Source: Exiguobacterium sp. SL-9 (GTDB taxonomy: Bacteria > Bacillota > Bacilli > Exiguobacteriales > Exiguobacteriaceae). From it: a DNA stretch of 64,000 nucleotides. The notes beneath the pieces were generated by a model, which was given only the letters and a program-made list of their open reading frames with translations, had not been told where the DNA came from and searched no databases. Location: positions 1 to 64,000 of the forward strand of contig NZ_SJUO01000002.1 of NCBI RefSeq assembly GCF_004336985.1, read 5' to 3'. How positions within the stretch are numbered: the first letter of the stretch is position 1; the number at the start of each line of letters is the position of its first letter. Shown here one piece after another: positions 41,912 through 51,478 of this stretch. The position numbers were made by a program, and so were the translations under genes.

Positions 41912-42394
41912 TTGCGGCTTCGGTTCTAACGAGACGATCAACGTCTCGTCCACGACGTAATACGGCCGTTTCGGCAATACTTTTAAATAGCCGCCCTCGC
42001 GTAATCGTGTCAAATCAAGCTGTAGCGTCTGTTGGAATTTACGGAGCGGTAATTTTTTTTCTTGCTCAAAATATAAATCGAGCGCCCGTTGGACTTGATC
42101 CATCTCATAGACGACTTCCCGTTCAGCCTCAGGGACGATATGAAACGTCTCTTTCGACATATAAAATCGTTGCCTCGGCTTACCGGGTAAATGCTTCTTC
42201 AATCGAACAAGGTCGATTTCCTGGGCCTCATCGAGGAGTACCGTCCGATTGACCCCTTTCGGTAACGTCTGTTCATACTCATGAATCGCTTCCCGTAACT
42301 GAGGAAGCGTGAGATCGATGTCTTCTTCCGGCACTTCCTCTTTTTGCGTCAACCGTTGCCACCAATTCTTGCCTGATTTCGTTTGTCGCTCCAT
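41906..42394 (-). CDS. DUF3939-like hypothetical protein
   Basis: A 162-residue soluble protein. The pattern LTLPQLREAIHEYEQTLPKGVNRTVL near residue 28, the FYMSKETFHIVPE block and a C-terminal YYVVDET repeat-like strand resemble the Bacillus DUF3939 family as I recall it; function is unknown. GGGGGGAG precedes the start. It is monogenic, between the aconitase and BCCT genes. Confidence 0.65.
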   Translation of the reverse strand: MERQTKSGKNWWQRLTQKEEVPEEDIDLTLPQLREAIHEYEQTLPKGVNRTVLLDEAQEIDLVRLKKHLPGKPRQRFYMSKETFHIVPEAEREVVYEMDQVQRALDLYFEQEKKLPLRKFQQTLQLDLTRLREGGYLKVLPKRPYYVVDETLIVSLEPKPQE

Positions 42395-42462
42395 ACACTC
42401 CCCCCTCTCCCCATTCTCTTCCCGATATTATGCACCGTCTCACCTTATATTCGCACATTCAC

Positions 42463-42492
42463 AAAAAAACCTTCCTTTTTTCAAAGGAAGGT
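42463..42492 (-). terminator. Terminator of acnA
   Basis: A perfect 10-bp stem (42469-42478 with 42483-42492) with a four-base loop and six or more T residues on the minus strand. Confidence 0.92.
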
Positions 42493-42500
42493 CAGTCGGT

Positions 42501-45215
42501 TTACTTCAATTTGTTACGGAGGACCATCTGCAAGATTCCACCATGACGGTAGTAATCGATCTCGACTTCTGAATCGAAGCGAGCGACGACCTTGAACTCG
42601 GTCACCGTACCGTTCTCATGAGTCGCTTTGACGTTCAGGATATCACGTGGGCGGACTGACTCGTCGACTTGGATATCGATTGCTTCTTCGCCTGTGAGCC
42701 CGAGTGAGTCGGCTGACTCCCCGTCCATGAACTGGAGTGGCAAGACGCCCATCATGACGAGGTTCGAGCGGTGAATCCGTTCGAAGCTCTGTGCGATGAC
42801 GGCACGGATGCCGAGCAAGTTCGTTCCTTTGGCTGCCCAGTCACGTGACGAGCCCATGCCGTAGTCGTTTCCAGCGAAGACGACGAGGCCTGTGCCTTGC
42901 TCTTTGTACTTCATGGCCGCATCGTACATCGGCATGATCTCGCCCGTCGGCCAGTACGTCGTGAAGCCGCCTTCAGTACCTGGCGCGACTTGGTTACGGA
43001 TCCGGATGTTCGCGAACGTACCACGCATCATGACTTCGTGGTTCCCACGGCGTGAGCCATACGAGTTGAAGTCGAGCGGTGCGACACCTTTCGATTGAAG
43101 ATATTGGCCGGCTGGTGTCGTTTTCGAGAACGCTCCGGCTGGTGAGATGTGATCGGTCGTGACCGAATCAGCAAATTTCCCGATGACGCGGAGTCCGTTC
43201 AACGCATGCACTTCTCCTGCTTCCGGCTCGAGGTTTTCGAAGAACGGCGGGTTTTGGATATACGTCGAGTCGTCCGAGAAGTCATACAAGTTGCCTTCTG
43301 GGACGTCAAGCGCGTTCCAACGTTCATTGCCCGTGAACACCGTATCGTACTCTTTGCGGAATGCTTCCGGTGAGACGACGTCTTGAACGACCATCTTGAT
43401 CTCATCGTTTGATGGCCAGATGTCTTTGAAGAAGACTTCGTTGCCATCTTTGTCAGTTCCGAACGACTCGTTCATGATGTCGAAGTTGACCGATCCGGCG
43501 AGCGCGTACGCGACGACGAGTGGCGGTGAAGCCAAGAAGTTCGCTTTGACGAGCGGGTGAACGCGACCTTCGAAGTTACGGTTCCCCGAGAGGACCGATG
43601 AGACGAGCAAATCGTTCGATGTGATCGCTTCTTCGACTTCGCGGTCGAGTGGACCCGAGTTTCCGATACATGTCGTACATCCGTAACCGACGGTGTTGAA
43701 ACCGAGTTGGTCGAGGTACGGCGTGAGACCGGCTTTGTCGAGGTAGTCGGTTACGACTTTCGAGCCCGGTGCGAGCGACGTCTTCACGAATTTTGGAACC
43801 GTGAGACCGCGCTCGACGGCTTTCTTCGCTACGAGACCTGCTCCGACCATGACGTACGGGTTCGATGTGTTCGTACAGCTTGTGATGGCTGCAATCGCCA
43901 CGTCACCCGTGCGCATGTCGACAGCGCCGTCTGTGTAGTTGATAGCTGCCTTCTTCTCAAACTCGGCACGATCGAGACCGAAGCCGCTGTGTCCGGCTGG
44001 TGCCGTCACGCTATCGACGAAAGCTGACTGAAGATCTGATAAGTTGATTCGGTCTTGTGGACGTTTCGGTCCAGCAAGCGACGGTTGTACTTTCGACAAG
44101 TCGAGCGTGAGCGTCTTCGTGAACGACGGGTCCGCTTGATCCGGTGTATAGAACAAGTCGTTCGCTTTCGAATACGCTTCGACGAGGTCGATCAATTCTT
44201 CTGGGCGACCTGTCGTGCGCATGTAGTTGAGCGTTTCCGTATCGACTGGGAAGAAACCGCACGTCGCGCCATATTCCGGCGCCATGTTGGCAATCGTTGC
44301 CCGGTCCGAGAGCGGCATCGTGTGAAGCGATGGACCGAAGAACTCGACGAACTTGCCGACGACTTTCTCGTTACGAAGCATCTCTGTGACGACGAGCGCG
44401 ACGTCTGTCGCCGTGACACCCGGATTGACTTCACCGATGATTTTGACGCCGACGACGTCTGGTACCGGGAAGTAAGACGGTTGTCCGAGCATGCTCGCCT
44501 CGGCTTCGATTCCACCGACACCCCATCCGAGGACGCCGAGACCGTTGATCATCGTCGTGTGCGAGTCCGTTCCGACGAGTGAATCCGGATACACAATGTT
44601 GCCCGTTCCATCATTTTTTTCGAGTACGACTGACGCCAAGTACTCCAAGTTGACTTGGTGGACGATCCCTGTCGCTGGCGGTACGGCACGATAGTTATCG
44701 AACGCCGTCTGCGCCCAGCGTAAGAACTTGTAACGCTCTTCGTTGCGCTCGAACTCGATGTCCATGTTTTTCATGAGTGCGCCGGCAAAACCGTATGCAT
44801 CGACTTGGACCGAGTGGTCGACGACGAGGTCAACCGGGATTTCCGGGTTGATCTTGTTCGGGTCTCCACCAAGGTCAGCCATCGCCTTGCGAAGTGAGGC
44901 GAGGTCAACGACCGTCGGCACACCCGTAAAGTCCTGAAGGACGACACGAGCCGGTTTGAACGGAACATCGATGTCTTTCGAGACTTCGGCAGTACCCCAT
45001 TTAGCCAAGTTCTCGACGTGTTCTTTCGTGATGGCGCGGCCATCCTGTTGGCGAAGCACCGATTCGAGCAATACGCGAATCGAGTACGGAAGTCGACTAA
45101 GTTCCGTCACCCCTTCTTCTTCAAGCTTTTTAAGCCGGTAATAATCGTACGCTTGTCCATTGACCTCGAACTGCGTCCGAGATTTGAAAGCGTCTAATAC
45201 GTTCGTCTGTTCCAT
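42501..45215 (-). CDS. acnA: Aconitate hydratase (aconitase)
   Basis: A 904-residue citrate-cycle enzyme converting citrate to isocitrate. It is of the AcnA/IRP1 type (citB in Bacillus), which can moonlight as an RNA-binding regulator. The three iron-sulfur ligands are Cys447 (ASCTNTSNP) and Cys513/Cys516 ([10 protein letters not shown]). Length matches the family. GGGGGATATCGT precedes the start at ATG 45215. It is monogenic, with a CcpC-like dyad in the promoter region. Confidence 0.97.
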   Translation of the reverse strand: MEQTNVLDAFKSRTQFEVNGQAYDYYRLKKLEEEGVTELSRLPYSIRVLLESVLRQQDGRAITKEHVENLAKWGTAEVSKDIDVPFKPARVVLQDFTGVPTVVDLASLRKAMADLGGDPNKINPEIPVDLVVDHSVQVDAYGFAGALMKNMDIEFERNEERYKFLRWAQTAFDNYRAVPPATGIVHQVNLEYLASVVLEKNDGTGNIVYPDSLVGTDSHTTMINGLGVLGWGVGGIEAEASMLGQPSYFPVPDVVGVKIIGEVNPGVTATDVALVVTEMLRNEKVVGKFVEFFGPSLHTMPLSDRATIANMAPEYGATCGFFPVDTETLNYMRTTGRPEELIDLVEAYSKANDLFYTPDQADPSFTKTLTLDLSKVQPSLAGPKRPQDRINLSDLQSAFVDSVTAPAGHSGFGLDRAEFEKKAAINYTDGAVDMRTGDVAIAAITSCTNTSNPYVMVGAGLVAKKAVERGLTVPKFVKTSLAPGSKVVTDYLDKAGLTPYLDQLGFNTVGYGCTTCIGNSGPLDREVEEAITSNDLLVSSVLSGNRNFEGRVHPLVKANFLASPPLVVAYALAGSVNFDIMNESFGTDKDGNEVFFKDIWPSNDEIKMVVQDVVSPEAFRKEYDTVFTGNERWNALDVPEGNLYDFSDDSTYIQNPPFFENLEPEAGEVHALNGLRVIGKFADSVTTDHISPAGAFSKTTPAGQYLQSKGVAPLDFNSYGSRRGNHEVMMRGTFANIRIRNQVAPGTEGGFTTYWPTGEIMPMYDAAMKYKEQGTGLVVFAGNDYGMGSSRDWAAKGTNLLGIRAVIAQSFERIHRSNLVMMGVLPLQFMDGESADSLGLTGEEAIDIQVDESVRPRDILNVKATHENGTVTEFKVVARFDSEVEIDYYRHGGILQMVLRNKLK

Positions 45216-45301
45216 ACGATATCCCCCTTTTTGAAAGCGGCGACTTCAGCACGTGCCGTAATCGCTTACTTATCACATGTTTATCATAATACAACTATAG
45301 C

Positions 45302-45349
45302 GTGACGTAAAATACATTCCGTCACAAATTAGTCATAAGTAAAACTTAT
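45302..45349. promoter_or_regulatory. CcpC-type dyad and second inverted repeat upstream of acnA
   Basis: ATAA-N7-TTAT at 45335-45349 matches the dyad described for CcpC, the citrate-responsive repressor of Bacillus citB. A second inverted repeat GTGACG/CGTCAC lies at 45302-45325, nearer the gene. Both are about 90-130 bases upstream of the aconitase start. Assignment is by consensus only. Confidence 0.5.
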
Positions 45350-45374
45350 CAAATACAACCAAGTCACCGAAATT

Positions 45375-45403
45375 AAAAAAGACGACTCTATGAAAGAGCC
45401 GTC
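45375..45403 (-). terminator. Terminator of prfC
   Basis: An 8-bp stem with one G-U pair (45381-45388 with 45396-45403) followed by six T residues on the minus strand. Confidence 0.85.
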
Positions 45404-45409
45404 CATTTA

Positions 45410-47005
45410 TTATTCTGCGCCAATCTCGACGTTGACGTCGAGGGCGTCGACGAGTGTGAGCTCATCTTCATACCGTTCTTTGAAGCGGTCGAACGTGAAC
45501 TCGTTGGCGAACAAGAACACGGGGCGCTCCCAACGATCCGTCACGAGCATGTTGCGTGAGTCCTGGAACGGTTTGAGCGCCTTCAGTTCTTTGTCCTTCA
45601 CCCAGCGTGCGACGCTGTACGAGACCGGCTCCATGCGGATGTCAACGCCGTATTCGTTGTTCAAGCGATACTCGAACACTTCGAATTGGAGTTGACCGAC
45701 CGCACCGAGATAAATCTCGTTGTATTCGTTGCGATATACTTGAATCGCTCCCTCTTGGGCGAGCTGCTCCACACCTTTGTGGAAATGCTTCGACTTGAGC
45801 GAGTTGATCGGCGAGACGCGCATGAACAGCTCCGGCGGGAACGTCGGCAACGCCTCGAACGCGATTTTCTGTTTCGAAGTTGTGATCGTGTCGCCGATTT
45901 GGTACGTCCCCGAATCGTAAATTCCGATCACGTCCCCAGCGAACGCCTGATCGACCGTCTCCCGGTCGTTGGCCATGAGTTGCGTCGATTGACTCAACTT
46001 GATTTTTTTCCCTGTCCGCGTGAGCGTGACATCCATACCGCGCTCGAACACGCCCGAACAGATGCGGACGAAGGCGATACGGTCACGGTGGGCCGGGTTC
46101 ATGTTCGCTTGAATCTTGAAGACGAAACCGCTGAACTCTTCTGACGTCGGGTCGATCGGACCGACGTTCGACTTACGGGCCTCAGGGGCCGGTGACATGG
46201 CGAGATAGTGATTCAAGAACGATGTCACACCGAAGTCGACGAGGGCTGTCCCGAAAAAGACCGGTGTCAATTTCCCGTGCTGAATCGCATCGACTTCGAT
46301 TTCATTGCCGGCACCATCGAGCAAATCGATTTCATCTCGAAGGTTCGTCAAGTTCTCTTCCGTCAAATAGTCGGCGAGAATCGGGTCATTGACGCCGTCC
46401 TCGTTCAACGTGAGCGTCGATTTCTCGCCGCGGAACAAGTGAACTTCGTTCTTCAGGCGGTCGTACACCCCTTCGAACTGCATCCCGCTCCCGATCGGCC
46501 ATGTGACGGCGACCGAAGGCATACCGAGCACTTCTTCGAGCTCTTCCATGAGTTCGAGCGGGTCTCTCGCTTGGCGGTCCAGTTTGTTCATGAACGTGAA
46601 GATTGGAATCCCCCGCATCCGACAGACTTGGAACAATTTCTTCGTCTGCGTCTCAATCCCTTTGGCCGCATCGATGACCATGACGGCACTATCGACCGAC
46701 GTCAAGACGCGGTACGTGTCTTCCCCGAAATCGTTGTGTCCTGGTGTATCCATGATTGAGACGACTTTGTCTTGATAGACGAATTGCATGACCGACGAGG
46801 TGACCGAGATTCCACGCTGTTTCTCGATCTCCATCCAGTCTGACTTGGCATGCTTGGAATTTTTGCGGGCTTTGACCGTCCCCGCCTCACGGATGGCGCC
46901 CCCGTGAAGGAGCAACTTCTCCGTCAGCGTCGTCTTACCGGCATCCGGGTGCGAGATGATGCCGAATATCCGACGCTTCTCAACTTCTTGTTTTAATTGA
47001 TTCAT
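45410..47005 (-). CDS. prfC: Peptide chain release factor 3
   Basis: A 531-residue translational GTPase that recycles RF1/RF2 from the ribosome. G1 is [10 protein letters not shown] near residue 18, the switch region is [12 protein letters not shown]3 is DTPGH near residue 89 and G4 is NKLD near residue 142. RF3-specific domains follow. AAAGGAAAG precedes ATG 47005. It is monogenic. prfC is not part of the Bacillus subtilis locus, so it is an insertion into the otherwise conserved order. Confidence 0.96.
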   Translation of the reverse strand: MNQLKQEVEKRRIFGIISHPDAGKTTLTEKLLLHGGAIREAGTVKARKNSKHAKSDWMEIEKQRGISVTSSVMQFVYQDKVVSIMDTPGHNDFGEDTYRVLTSVDSAVMVIDAAKGIETQTKKLFQVCRMRGIPIFTFMNKLDRQARDPLELMEELEEVLGMPSVAVTWPIGSGMQFEGVYDRLKNEVHLFRGEKSTLTLNEDGVNDPILADYLTEENLTNLRDEIDLLDGAGNEIEVDAIQHGKLTPVFFGTALVDFGVTSFLNHYLAMSPAPEARKSNVGPIDPTSEEFSGFVFKIQANMNPAHRDRIAFVRICSGVFERGMDVTLTRTGKKIKLSQSTQLMANDRETVDQAFAGDVIGIYDSGTYQIGDTITTSKQKIAFEALPTFPPELFMRVSPINSLKSKHFHKGVEQLAQEGAIQVYRNEYNEIYLGAVGQLQFEVFEYRLNNEYGVDIRMEPVSYSVARWVKDKELKALKPFQDSRNMLVTDRWERPVFLFANEFTFDRFKERYEDELTLVDALDVNVEIGAE

Positions 47006-47198
47006 GTATGGCTCTTTCCTTTCTGAACATTACGATTTACACTGGCTCTTGCTCATTGCAACGCTATCTATTCTAACGAAGCCAGCCCGTTTCGTCCATC
47101 TTTATAGTAAGGGATGAATAGCTGTAGCTTTTGTATCGCTCATCTTTTTTGTATACTTAGCTTGAATGATCGTGAAATGACAGAACGGGGGAAAGACG

Positions 47199-47630
47199 AT
47201 GCCAGAAAACTTGGTGATGTATTTCATTGTCTTCTGGGGATTCGTAATGATCGGGTTGATGTCGATCGGCGGCTACTTCATGTTCCGCAAATTTCTAAAA
47301 CGAATGCCGAAAGAAGACGGGCGCTCACTCCTTGATATCGAGGATGATTACATCGACAAGACACGCCACTTATGGACACCGGAGACGCGTACGTTGCTCG
47401 ATCGTCTCGTCACACCGGTACCGGAGCTGTTCCGCGACGTCGCCATTCGAAAGATTGCGGGCAAAATCGGACAGTTCGCCCTCGAAACGCGGGCCCGTGA
47501 AATGACGACCGAGCTCGTCGTCAAAGGCTATATCGCCGCGACACCGAAGCGAGACCATAAGTTTTTAAAAAAGGCGCTTGAAGAAGAACAGATTGACTGG
47601 AAAGTGTATCAACATTATTTTCAACAATGA
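47199..47630 (+). CDS. yneK: DUF2621 protein (YneK-like)
   Basis: A 143-residue protein with one N-terminal membrane helix (residues ~6-28) and a conserved cytosolic domain, including LWTPETRTLLDRLVTPVPELFR. It matches the DUF2621/YneK family; the function is unknown. CGGGGGAAAG precedes the start. Its location between ccdA-ccdC and citB parallels Bacillus yneK. Confidence 0.85.
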   Translation: MPENLVMYFIVFWGFVMIGLMSIGGYFMFRKFLKRMPKEDGRSLLDIEDDYIDKTRHLWTPETRTLLDRLVTPVPELFRDVAIRKIAGKIGQFALETRAREMTTELVVKGYIAATPKRDHKFLKKALEEEQIDWKVYQHYFQQ

Positions 47631-47637
47631 TGAAGCG

Positions 47638-47668
47638 AGATGTCGGCCTAGGGCTAGGCATCTTTTTT
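47638..47668 (+). terminator. Terminator of yneK
   Basis: AGATG...CATCT closes an internal GCCTAG-GG-CTAGGC stem, followed by six T residues. Confidence 0.7.
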
Positions 47669-47925
47669 CGATTTCAAACAAACCAATTAAGTCATACGAA
47701 TCGGAAATTGTGACATATGACTAATAGGTCTAAAGAACCTTTTTTTCACTCTTTTACTATCTTGAAATACAGTTCACAATATAGACAATATTGAAAACGC
47801 TTACAATAAATTGGTATGACCAATATTAGTATAATGCTTTTGTATTTCCGTAATAAAAATGGATAGCTTTTCCTTAATTTACATTTCTATAATATACCTA
47901 TCTTGATTCCCAAGGAGGTTTTCCG
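47669..47925. other. Long AT-rich leader/promoter region of the DUF485-actP operon
   Basis: About 255 bases of AT-rich, non-coding DNA precede the acetate symporter operon. It contains a perfect cre site (47792-47805) and several TATAAT-like stretches, e.g. near 47890. I see no gene or clear riboswitch in it. Confidence 0.5.
47792..47805. promoter_or_regulatory. CcpA cre site
   Basis: TGAAAACGCTTACA matches the consensus TGWAANCGNTNWCA at every position. Located about 120 bases upstream of the DUF485-actP operon, it predicts control by the catabolite regulator CcpA. Confidence 0.75.
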
Positions 47926-48258
47926 ATGCATGATGTCACGCACGTCACGCGCACTGACAGCACTCGCTCCGCCGAAACAATCGTTGAGAGCCCATCGTTC
48001 CACAAGTTGATGCAAGAAAAGAATCGGTTCATTGTTCCATCCATCATTTTCTCCCTCATTTTCTATTTTACGTTACCGATTTCTACGAGCTATTTCACGT
48101 TCTTGAACATTCCAGTCGCCGGGGATATCACATGGGCTTGGGTACTCGCCTTCGCCCAATTCTTCATGACTTGGACGTTTTGTGTCATGTATAGTCGCCG
48201 GGCACGCCGGTTCGATGAACTTGTCACAGCAATCAAACAAGAGGAGGACGGACGATGA
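47926..48258 (+). CDS. DUF485 membrane protein (YjcH-like)
   Basis: A 110-residue protein with two membrane helices (~residues 35-57 and 68-90) typical of DUF485/YjcH, an accessory protein nearly always encoded before ActP acetate symporters. A perfect AAGGAGG precedes ATG 47926. Its stop overlaps the symporter start by 4 bases (ATGA), a coupled operon. Confidence 0.9.
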   Translation: MHDVTHVTRTDSTRSAETIVESPSFHKLMQEKNRFIVPSIIFSLIFYFTLPISTSYFTFLNIPVAGDITWAWVLAFAQFFMTWTFCVMYSRRARRFDELVTAIKQEEDGR

Positions 48259-49817
48259 ACTGGACCGCCATCCTTCTATTTCTCGCAATTGTCGGACTGA
48301 CGCTCGTCATCACATTTTTCGCCGCCCGCAAGACAAAAACCGCAAGCGATTTTTATACGGCTGATGGGGGCTTGACCGGATTCCAAAATGGTCTTGCCAT
48401 CGCCGGAGATTACATGTCGGCCGCTTCATTTCTCGGAATCGCCGGAATGATCGCCCTCGCCGGATTCGATGGTTTTTTCTACTCGATCGGTTTCCTCGTA
48501 GCTTATCTCGTCGTGCTTTACCTTGTCGCTGAACCGCTCCGAAACCTCGGCAAGTATACGATGGCCGATATGATCGCGGCACGTTTTAATAAACCACGTG
48601 TCCGCGGTGTCGCGGCTATGAACGCAATCGTTATCTCAATCTTTTATATGATCGCCCAGCTCGTCGGTGCGGGTGCGCTCATCGAGCTATTGCTAGGTAT
48701 CCCATACACGACGAGTGTCATCGTCGTTGGCATCTTGATGACCGTGTACGTCGTTTTCGGTGGGATGACCGCGACGTCATGGGTCCAAATCACAAAAGCT
48801 GTCTTATTGATGATCGGGACTGCCATCATCTCATTCCTCGTGTTCGCCCGCTTTGACTTCTCCGTCTTCACCATGTTTTCCGAGGTCAGCAAGGCGACTC
48901 CGCTCGGGGAAAGCTTCTTGAACCCGGGCAACAAGTTCAAGCTGCCGCTCGATACGATCTCGCTCAATTTGGCGCTCGTCCTCGGGACAGCCGGTCTGCC
49001 TCACATCCTCATCCGTTTCTTCACCGTCAAAGATGCGCCGACGGCACGTCAATCCGTCGTCTATGCGACATGGGTCATCGGTGCGTTCTACATCTTGACG
49101 ATTTTCCTTGGTTTCGGAGCGGCCGCATTCGTCGGCTCGGACGCCATCATCGCGGCTAACCCGGCCGGAAACATGGCCGCACCACTCTTGGCCCAAGTGC
49201 TCGGCGGTGACTTGTTGTTCGCCTTTGTCGCGGCCATCGCGTTCGCCACGATCCTTGCCGTCGTCGCCGGGCTCGTCCTATCGGCTGCCTCTGCGTTCGC
49301 CCATGATTTTTATGGCCACATCGTCCGTAAAGGAGAAGCGACAGAGACAGAACAGGTCACGGCGGCCCGGATCGCTTCGATCGCTGTCGCCCTCGTTTCG
49401 ATGGGACTCGCCTTCTTCGCTCAATCGATGAACGTCGCTTTCCTCGTCTCGCTCGCTTTCGCCGTGGCCGCCAGTGCCAACTTGCCGGTCATCTTGTTCA
49501 CGATTTATTGGAGACGGTTCAACACCGGAGGAGCCGTGTTCGGCATGATTGTCGGCTTGTTCTCGTCACTCTTCCTCGTCGCCATCAGTCCGAACGTGTG
49601 GGCACCAGACGGTTCGGCCATCTTCATCGGCGAGGCGCTATTCCCGCTCACGAACCCGGGTATCGTCTCAATCCCGCTCGGTTTCCTGGCTGCCATCGTC
49701 GGGACATATATGACAAAGTCGGACGAGGTCGCTGGAAACTTCGAACGGATCCTCGTCAAAGCGAACACTGGAATCGATGCGAAGACTGAAGCTGCGATGA
49801 CGAAAAAAACTTCGTAA
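48255..49817 (+). CDS. actP: ActP/MctP-type cation-acetate symporter
   Basis: A 520-residue sodium:solute symporter of the ActP branch: DFYTADGGLTGFQNGLAIAG near residue 31, SAASFLGIAGM near residue 54 and the GTAGLPHILIRFFTV region near 249 are diagnostic. It imports acetate and other short monocarboxylates with a cation. It forms an operon with the DUF485 gene; an upstream cre site suggests CcpA control, consistent with acetate scavenging after sugar exhaustion. Confidence 0.92.
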   Translation: MNWTAILLFLAIVGLTLVITFFAARKTKTASDFYTADGGLTGFQNGLAIAGDYMSAASFLGIAGMIALAGFDGFFYSIGFLVAYLVVLYLVAEPLRNLGKYTMADMIAARFNKPRVRGVAAMNAIVISIFYMIAQLVGAGALIELLLGIPYTTSVIVVGILMTVYVVFGGMTATSWVQITKAVLLMIGTAIISFLVFARFDFSVFTMFSEVSKATPLGESFLNPGNKFKLPLDTISLNLALVLGTAGLPHILIRFFTVKDAPTARQSVVYATWVIGAFYILTIFLGFGAAAFVGSDAIIAANPAGNMAAPLLAQVLGGDLLFAFVAAIAFATILAVVAGLVLSAASAFAHDFYGHIVRKGEATETEQVTAARIASIAVALVSMGLAFFAQSMNVAFLVSLAFAVAASANLPVILFTIYWRRFNTGGAVFGMIVGLFSSLFLVAISPNVWAPDGSAIFIGEALFPLTNPGIVSIPLGFLAAIVGTYMTKSDEVAGNFERILVKANTGIDAKTEAAMTKKTS

Positions 49818-49824
49818 TCGATAA

Positions 49825-49852
49825 AACGGCGTCCCTCGTGAGGGACGCCGTT
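49825..49852. terminator. Bidirectional terminator between actP and ccdC
   Basis: A perfect 12-bp GC-rich stem (49825-49836 with 49841-49852, CGTG loop) between convergent genes. Confidence 0.85.
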
Positions 49853-50310
49853 CATGTTGAAGCAATCTGTTTATACTTTTGGTACATGGCGATCCGCCAA
49901 GGGACGATCATTCCCCAAGCAATCAAATAGAACAACCCGCCTGTCGCAAAGATATTGACCTCGTCCCCGATAAACGCCTTCATGACCGTCCGGATCGCCA
50001 ACAAGACGAAGACGACGATAAAGAACGCTTTCGAACGGGATAAGTATACCTCACCATCACGTTTCTCGAAATTCGATGTCTTAATAAGAAAGACGCTGAA
50101 AATCAATCCGACGATGAGCGCCTCTCCGACCTCGAGCCAAGTCAGTCGAAACGCCGGGACGAGAAATTGCAACATTCCGGTCGACATCGCTAAAGGCGGA
50201 ATCAAAATCTTTTTCGCATTCGTCGGTCGTGCTGACGCTTTGACGCGAACGAAGCTCGCAATCAGCCCCATCATCAGTGCGACGAGGGTCGATCCCCAAA
50301 ATATCGACAT
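49852..50310 (-). CDS. ccdC: CcdC-family membrane protein (YneJ-like)
   Basis: A 152-residue protein with four or five membrane helices matching the CcdC/DUF1453 family. In Bacillus it is encoded with ccdA and was linked to cytochrome c maturation, although it is not essential there. ATG 50310 follows AAAGGGG. It begins 14 bases after the ccdA stop. The response-regulator-like gene yneI that separates the two in Bacillus is absent. Confidence 0.82.
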   Translation of the reverse strand: MSIFWGSTLVALMMGLIASFVRVKASARPTNAKKILIPPLAMSTGMLQFLVPAFRLTWLEVGEALIVGLIFSVFLIKTSNFEKRDGEVYLSRSKAFFIVVFVLLAIRTVMKAFIGDEVNIFATGGLFYLIAWGMIVPWRIAMYQKYKQIAST

Positions 50311-50324
50311 GTGGTCAACCCCTT

Positions 50325-51023
50325 TTAAAATCCGGTGAATCCTACTAATTCGCTCATCCAAGCAGCGAAACGATTCATGCCATCAAAATATAATACGACG
50401 CCGAAGGCCATCATCAAATAACCTCCGAATTTTGCCACCTTGGCACTGTTGCGCGCCAAATACTTAATCTTCCCGACAAAGCTCGCCATGATGAGGAACG
50501 GGATGGCGAAGCCGATGACGTACGCCAACATATAGCCCATTCCCTGACTCGGGTTTGATGCCGCGAGCGCGATGACACCGGCAAGAATCGGTCCGGTACA
50601 CGGGGTCCAACCCGCCGCGAATCCAATTCCGATCAATACCGTTCCAAAGTAGCCGCTTTTACGCTCCCCTAAAGCGAGCTTCTTCTCACGCATCATGAAA
50701 CTTGGTTGCCAAAGTCCCGCTAAAAAGACACCAAACACGAAGATGAGAATCGCGCCGAACATGCGCAAACTATCCTTGTATTGAATGAACACATCGGCGA
50801 TTAGCGAGGTCGACAGACCAAGCACAAGAAAGACGATTGAGAAACCAAAAAGGAATGAGAACGTGTGAAACCATGCCGTGCGCTGCCGCAGTCCCTCACT
50901 CTTCAAATCAGAGACTGAGACTCCAGTAATATACGATAAAAAGACAGGATATAACGGTAGCGTGCACGGGGATAAAAATGATAAGACGCCCGCCCCAAAT
51001 GCGAGCCAGAGTGTGACTTCCAT
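50325..51023 (-). CDS. ccdA: Cytochrome c biogenesis thiol transporter CcdA
   Basis: A 232-residue, six-helix member of the DsbD/CcdA family that moves electrons from cytosolic thioredoxin to extracytoplasmic thioredoxin-like proteins for cytochrome c maturation. The paired redox cysteines lie in SPCTLPLYP (helix 1) and TPCTGPILAG (helix 4). ATG 51023 follows AGGTGGAAG. It heads a ccdA-ccdC unit. Confidence 0.92.
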   Translation of the reverse strand: MEVTLWLAFGAGVLSFLSPCTLPLYPVFLSYITGVSVSDLKSEGLRQRTAWFHTFSFLFGFSIVFLVLGLSTSLIADVFIQYKDSLRMFGAILIFVFGVFLAGLWQPSFMMREKKLALGERKSGYFGTVLIGIGFAAGWTPCTGPILAGVIALAASNPSQGMGYMLAYVIGFAIPFLIMASFVGKIKYLARNSAKVAKFGGYLMMAFGVVLYFDGMNRFAAWMSELVGFTGF

Positions 51024-51215
51024 GCGATCTTCCACCTTTCAGCCCCATTATAGCGAAAACCTTTTCAAAATGCTCGCATCTTTTTCTTCGTCTCTCCCGT
51101 AATCGAATTTGTAATCTTTGAAATGGAAATGAAACTTGTAAACAGTAGTGCTAGATGCTAAGATTTGGATATTCTTATTAGTCAGTATTGATCTTACAAT
51201 GATGGGGGAAACACC

Positions 51216-51395
51216 GTGGCGGTCATCACAGCTGAAAACTTACATTATGCCATTGAACAAAAACGCGATGAACTGTATGAAATCGCCTCACAGCACAGTT
51301 GGACGTCTCCCGAAGTGATTCATGTCAGCCAAGAGTTAGATAAGCTGATCACATGTCACGTCCTGGCTATCCACGCTTCAGACCACTTAAATTAA
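51216..51395 (+). CDS. Spo0E-like aspartyl-phosphate phosphatase
   Basis: A 59-residue peptide starting with GTG, six to seven bases after GGGGGAA, ending at 51395. It has the Spo0E helical-hairpin pattern: an N-terminal helix with IEQKRDELYEIA and a second helix ending in the signature SQELDKLI at residues 38-45. In Bacillus such proteins dephosphorylate Spo0A~P. Its presence is notable if the host does not sporulate; it may act on another response regulator. It is a single gene closed by a terminator. Confidence 0.8.
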   Translation: MAVITAENLHYAIEQKRDELYEIASQHSWTSPEVIHVSQELDKLITCHVLAIHASDHLN

Positions 51396-51407
51396 TGACA
51401 TCGAACA

Positions 51408-51438
51408 GCTCGCCCTTCTTTGAAGTGGCGGGCTTTTT
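51408..51438 (+). terminator. Terminator of the Spo0E-like gene
   Basis: GCTCGCC pairs with GGCGGGC (one G-U) across a 12-base loop, followed by five T residues. Confidence 0.8.
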
Positions 51439-51444
51439 CCATGG

Positions 51445-51473
51445 AAAAAAGACACCTTGACGGTGTCTTTTTT
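51445..51473. terminator. Bidirectional terminator before the ABC exporter genes
   Basis: AGACACC/GGTGTCT stem with a TTGAC loop, an A run on the left and a T run on the right; it ends the minus-strand exporter operon. Confidence 0.8.
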
Positions 51474-51478
51474 GTAAT

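Noticed and set aside
43707-44582. Long antisense frames inside acnA, tkt, argH and sbcC
   Set aside because: Compositional shadows of the GC-skewed third codon positions; Arg/His/Ser-rich products without ribosome sites.
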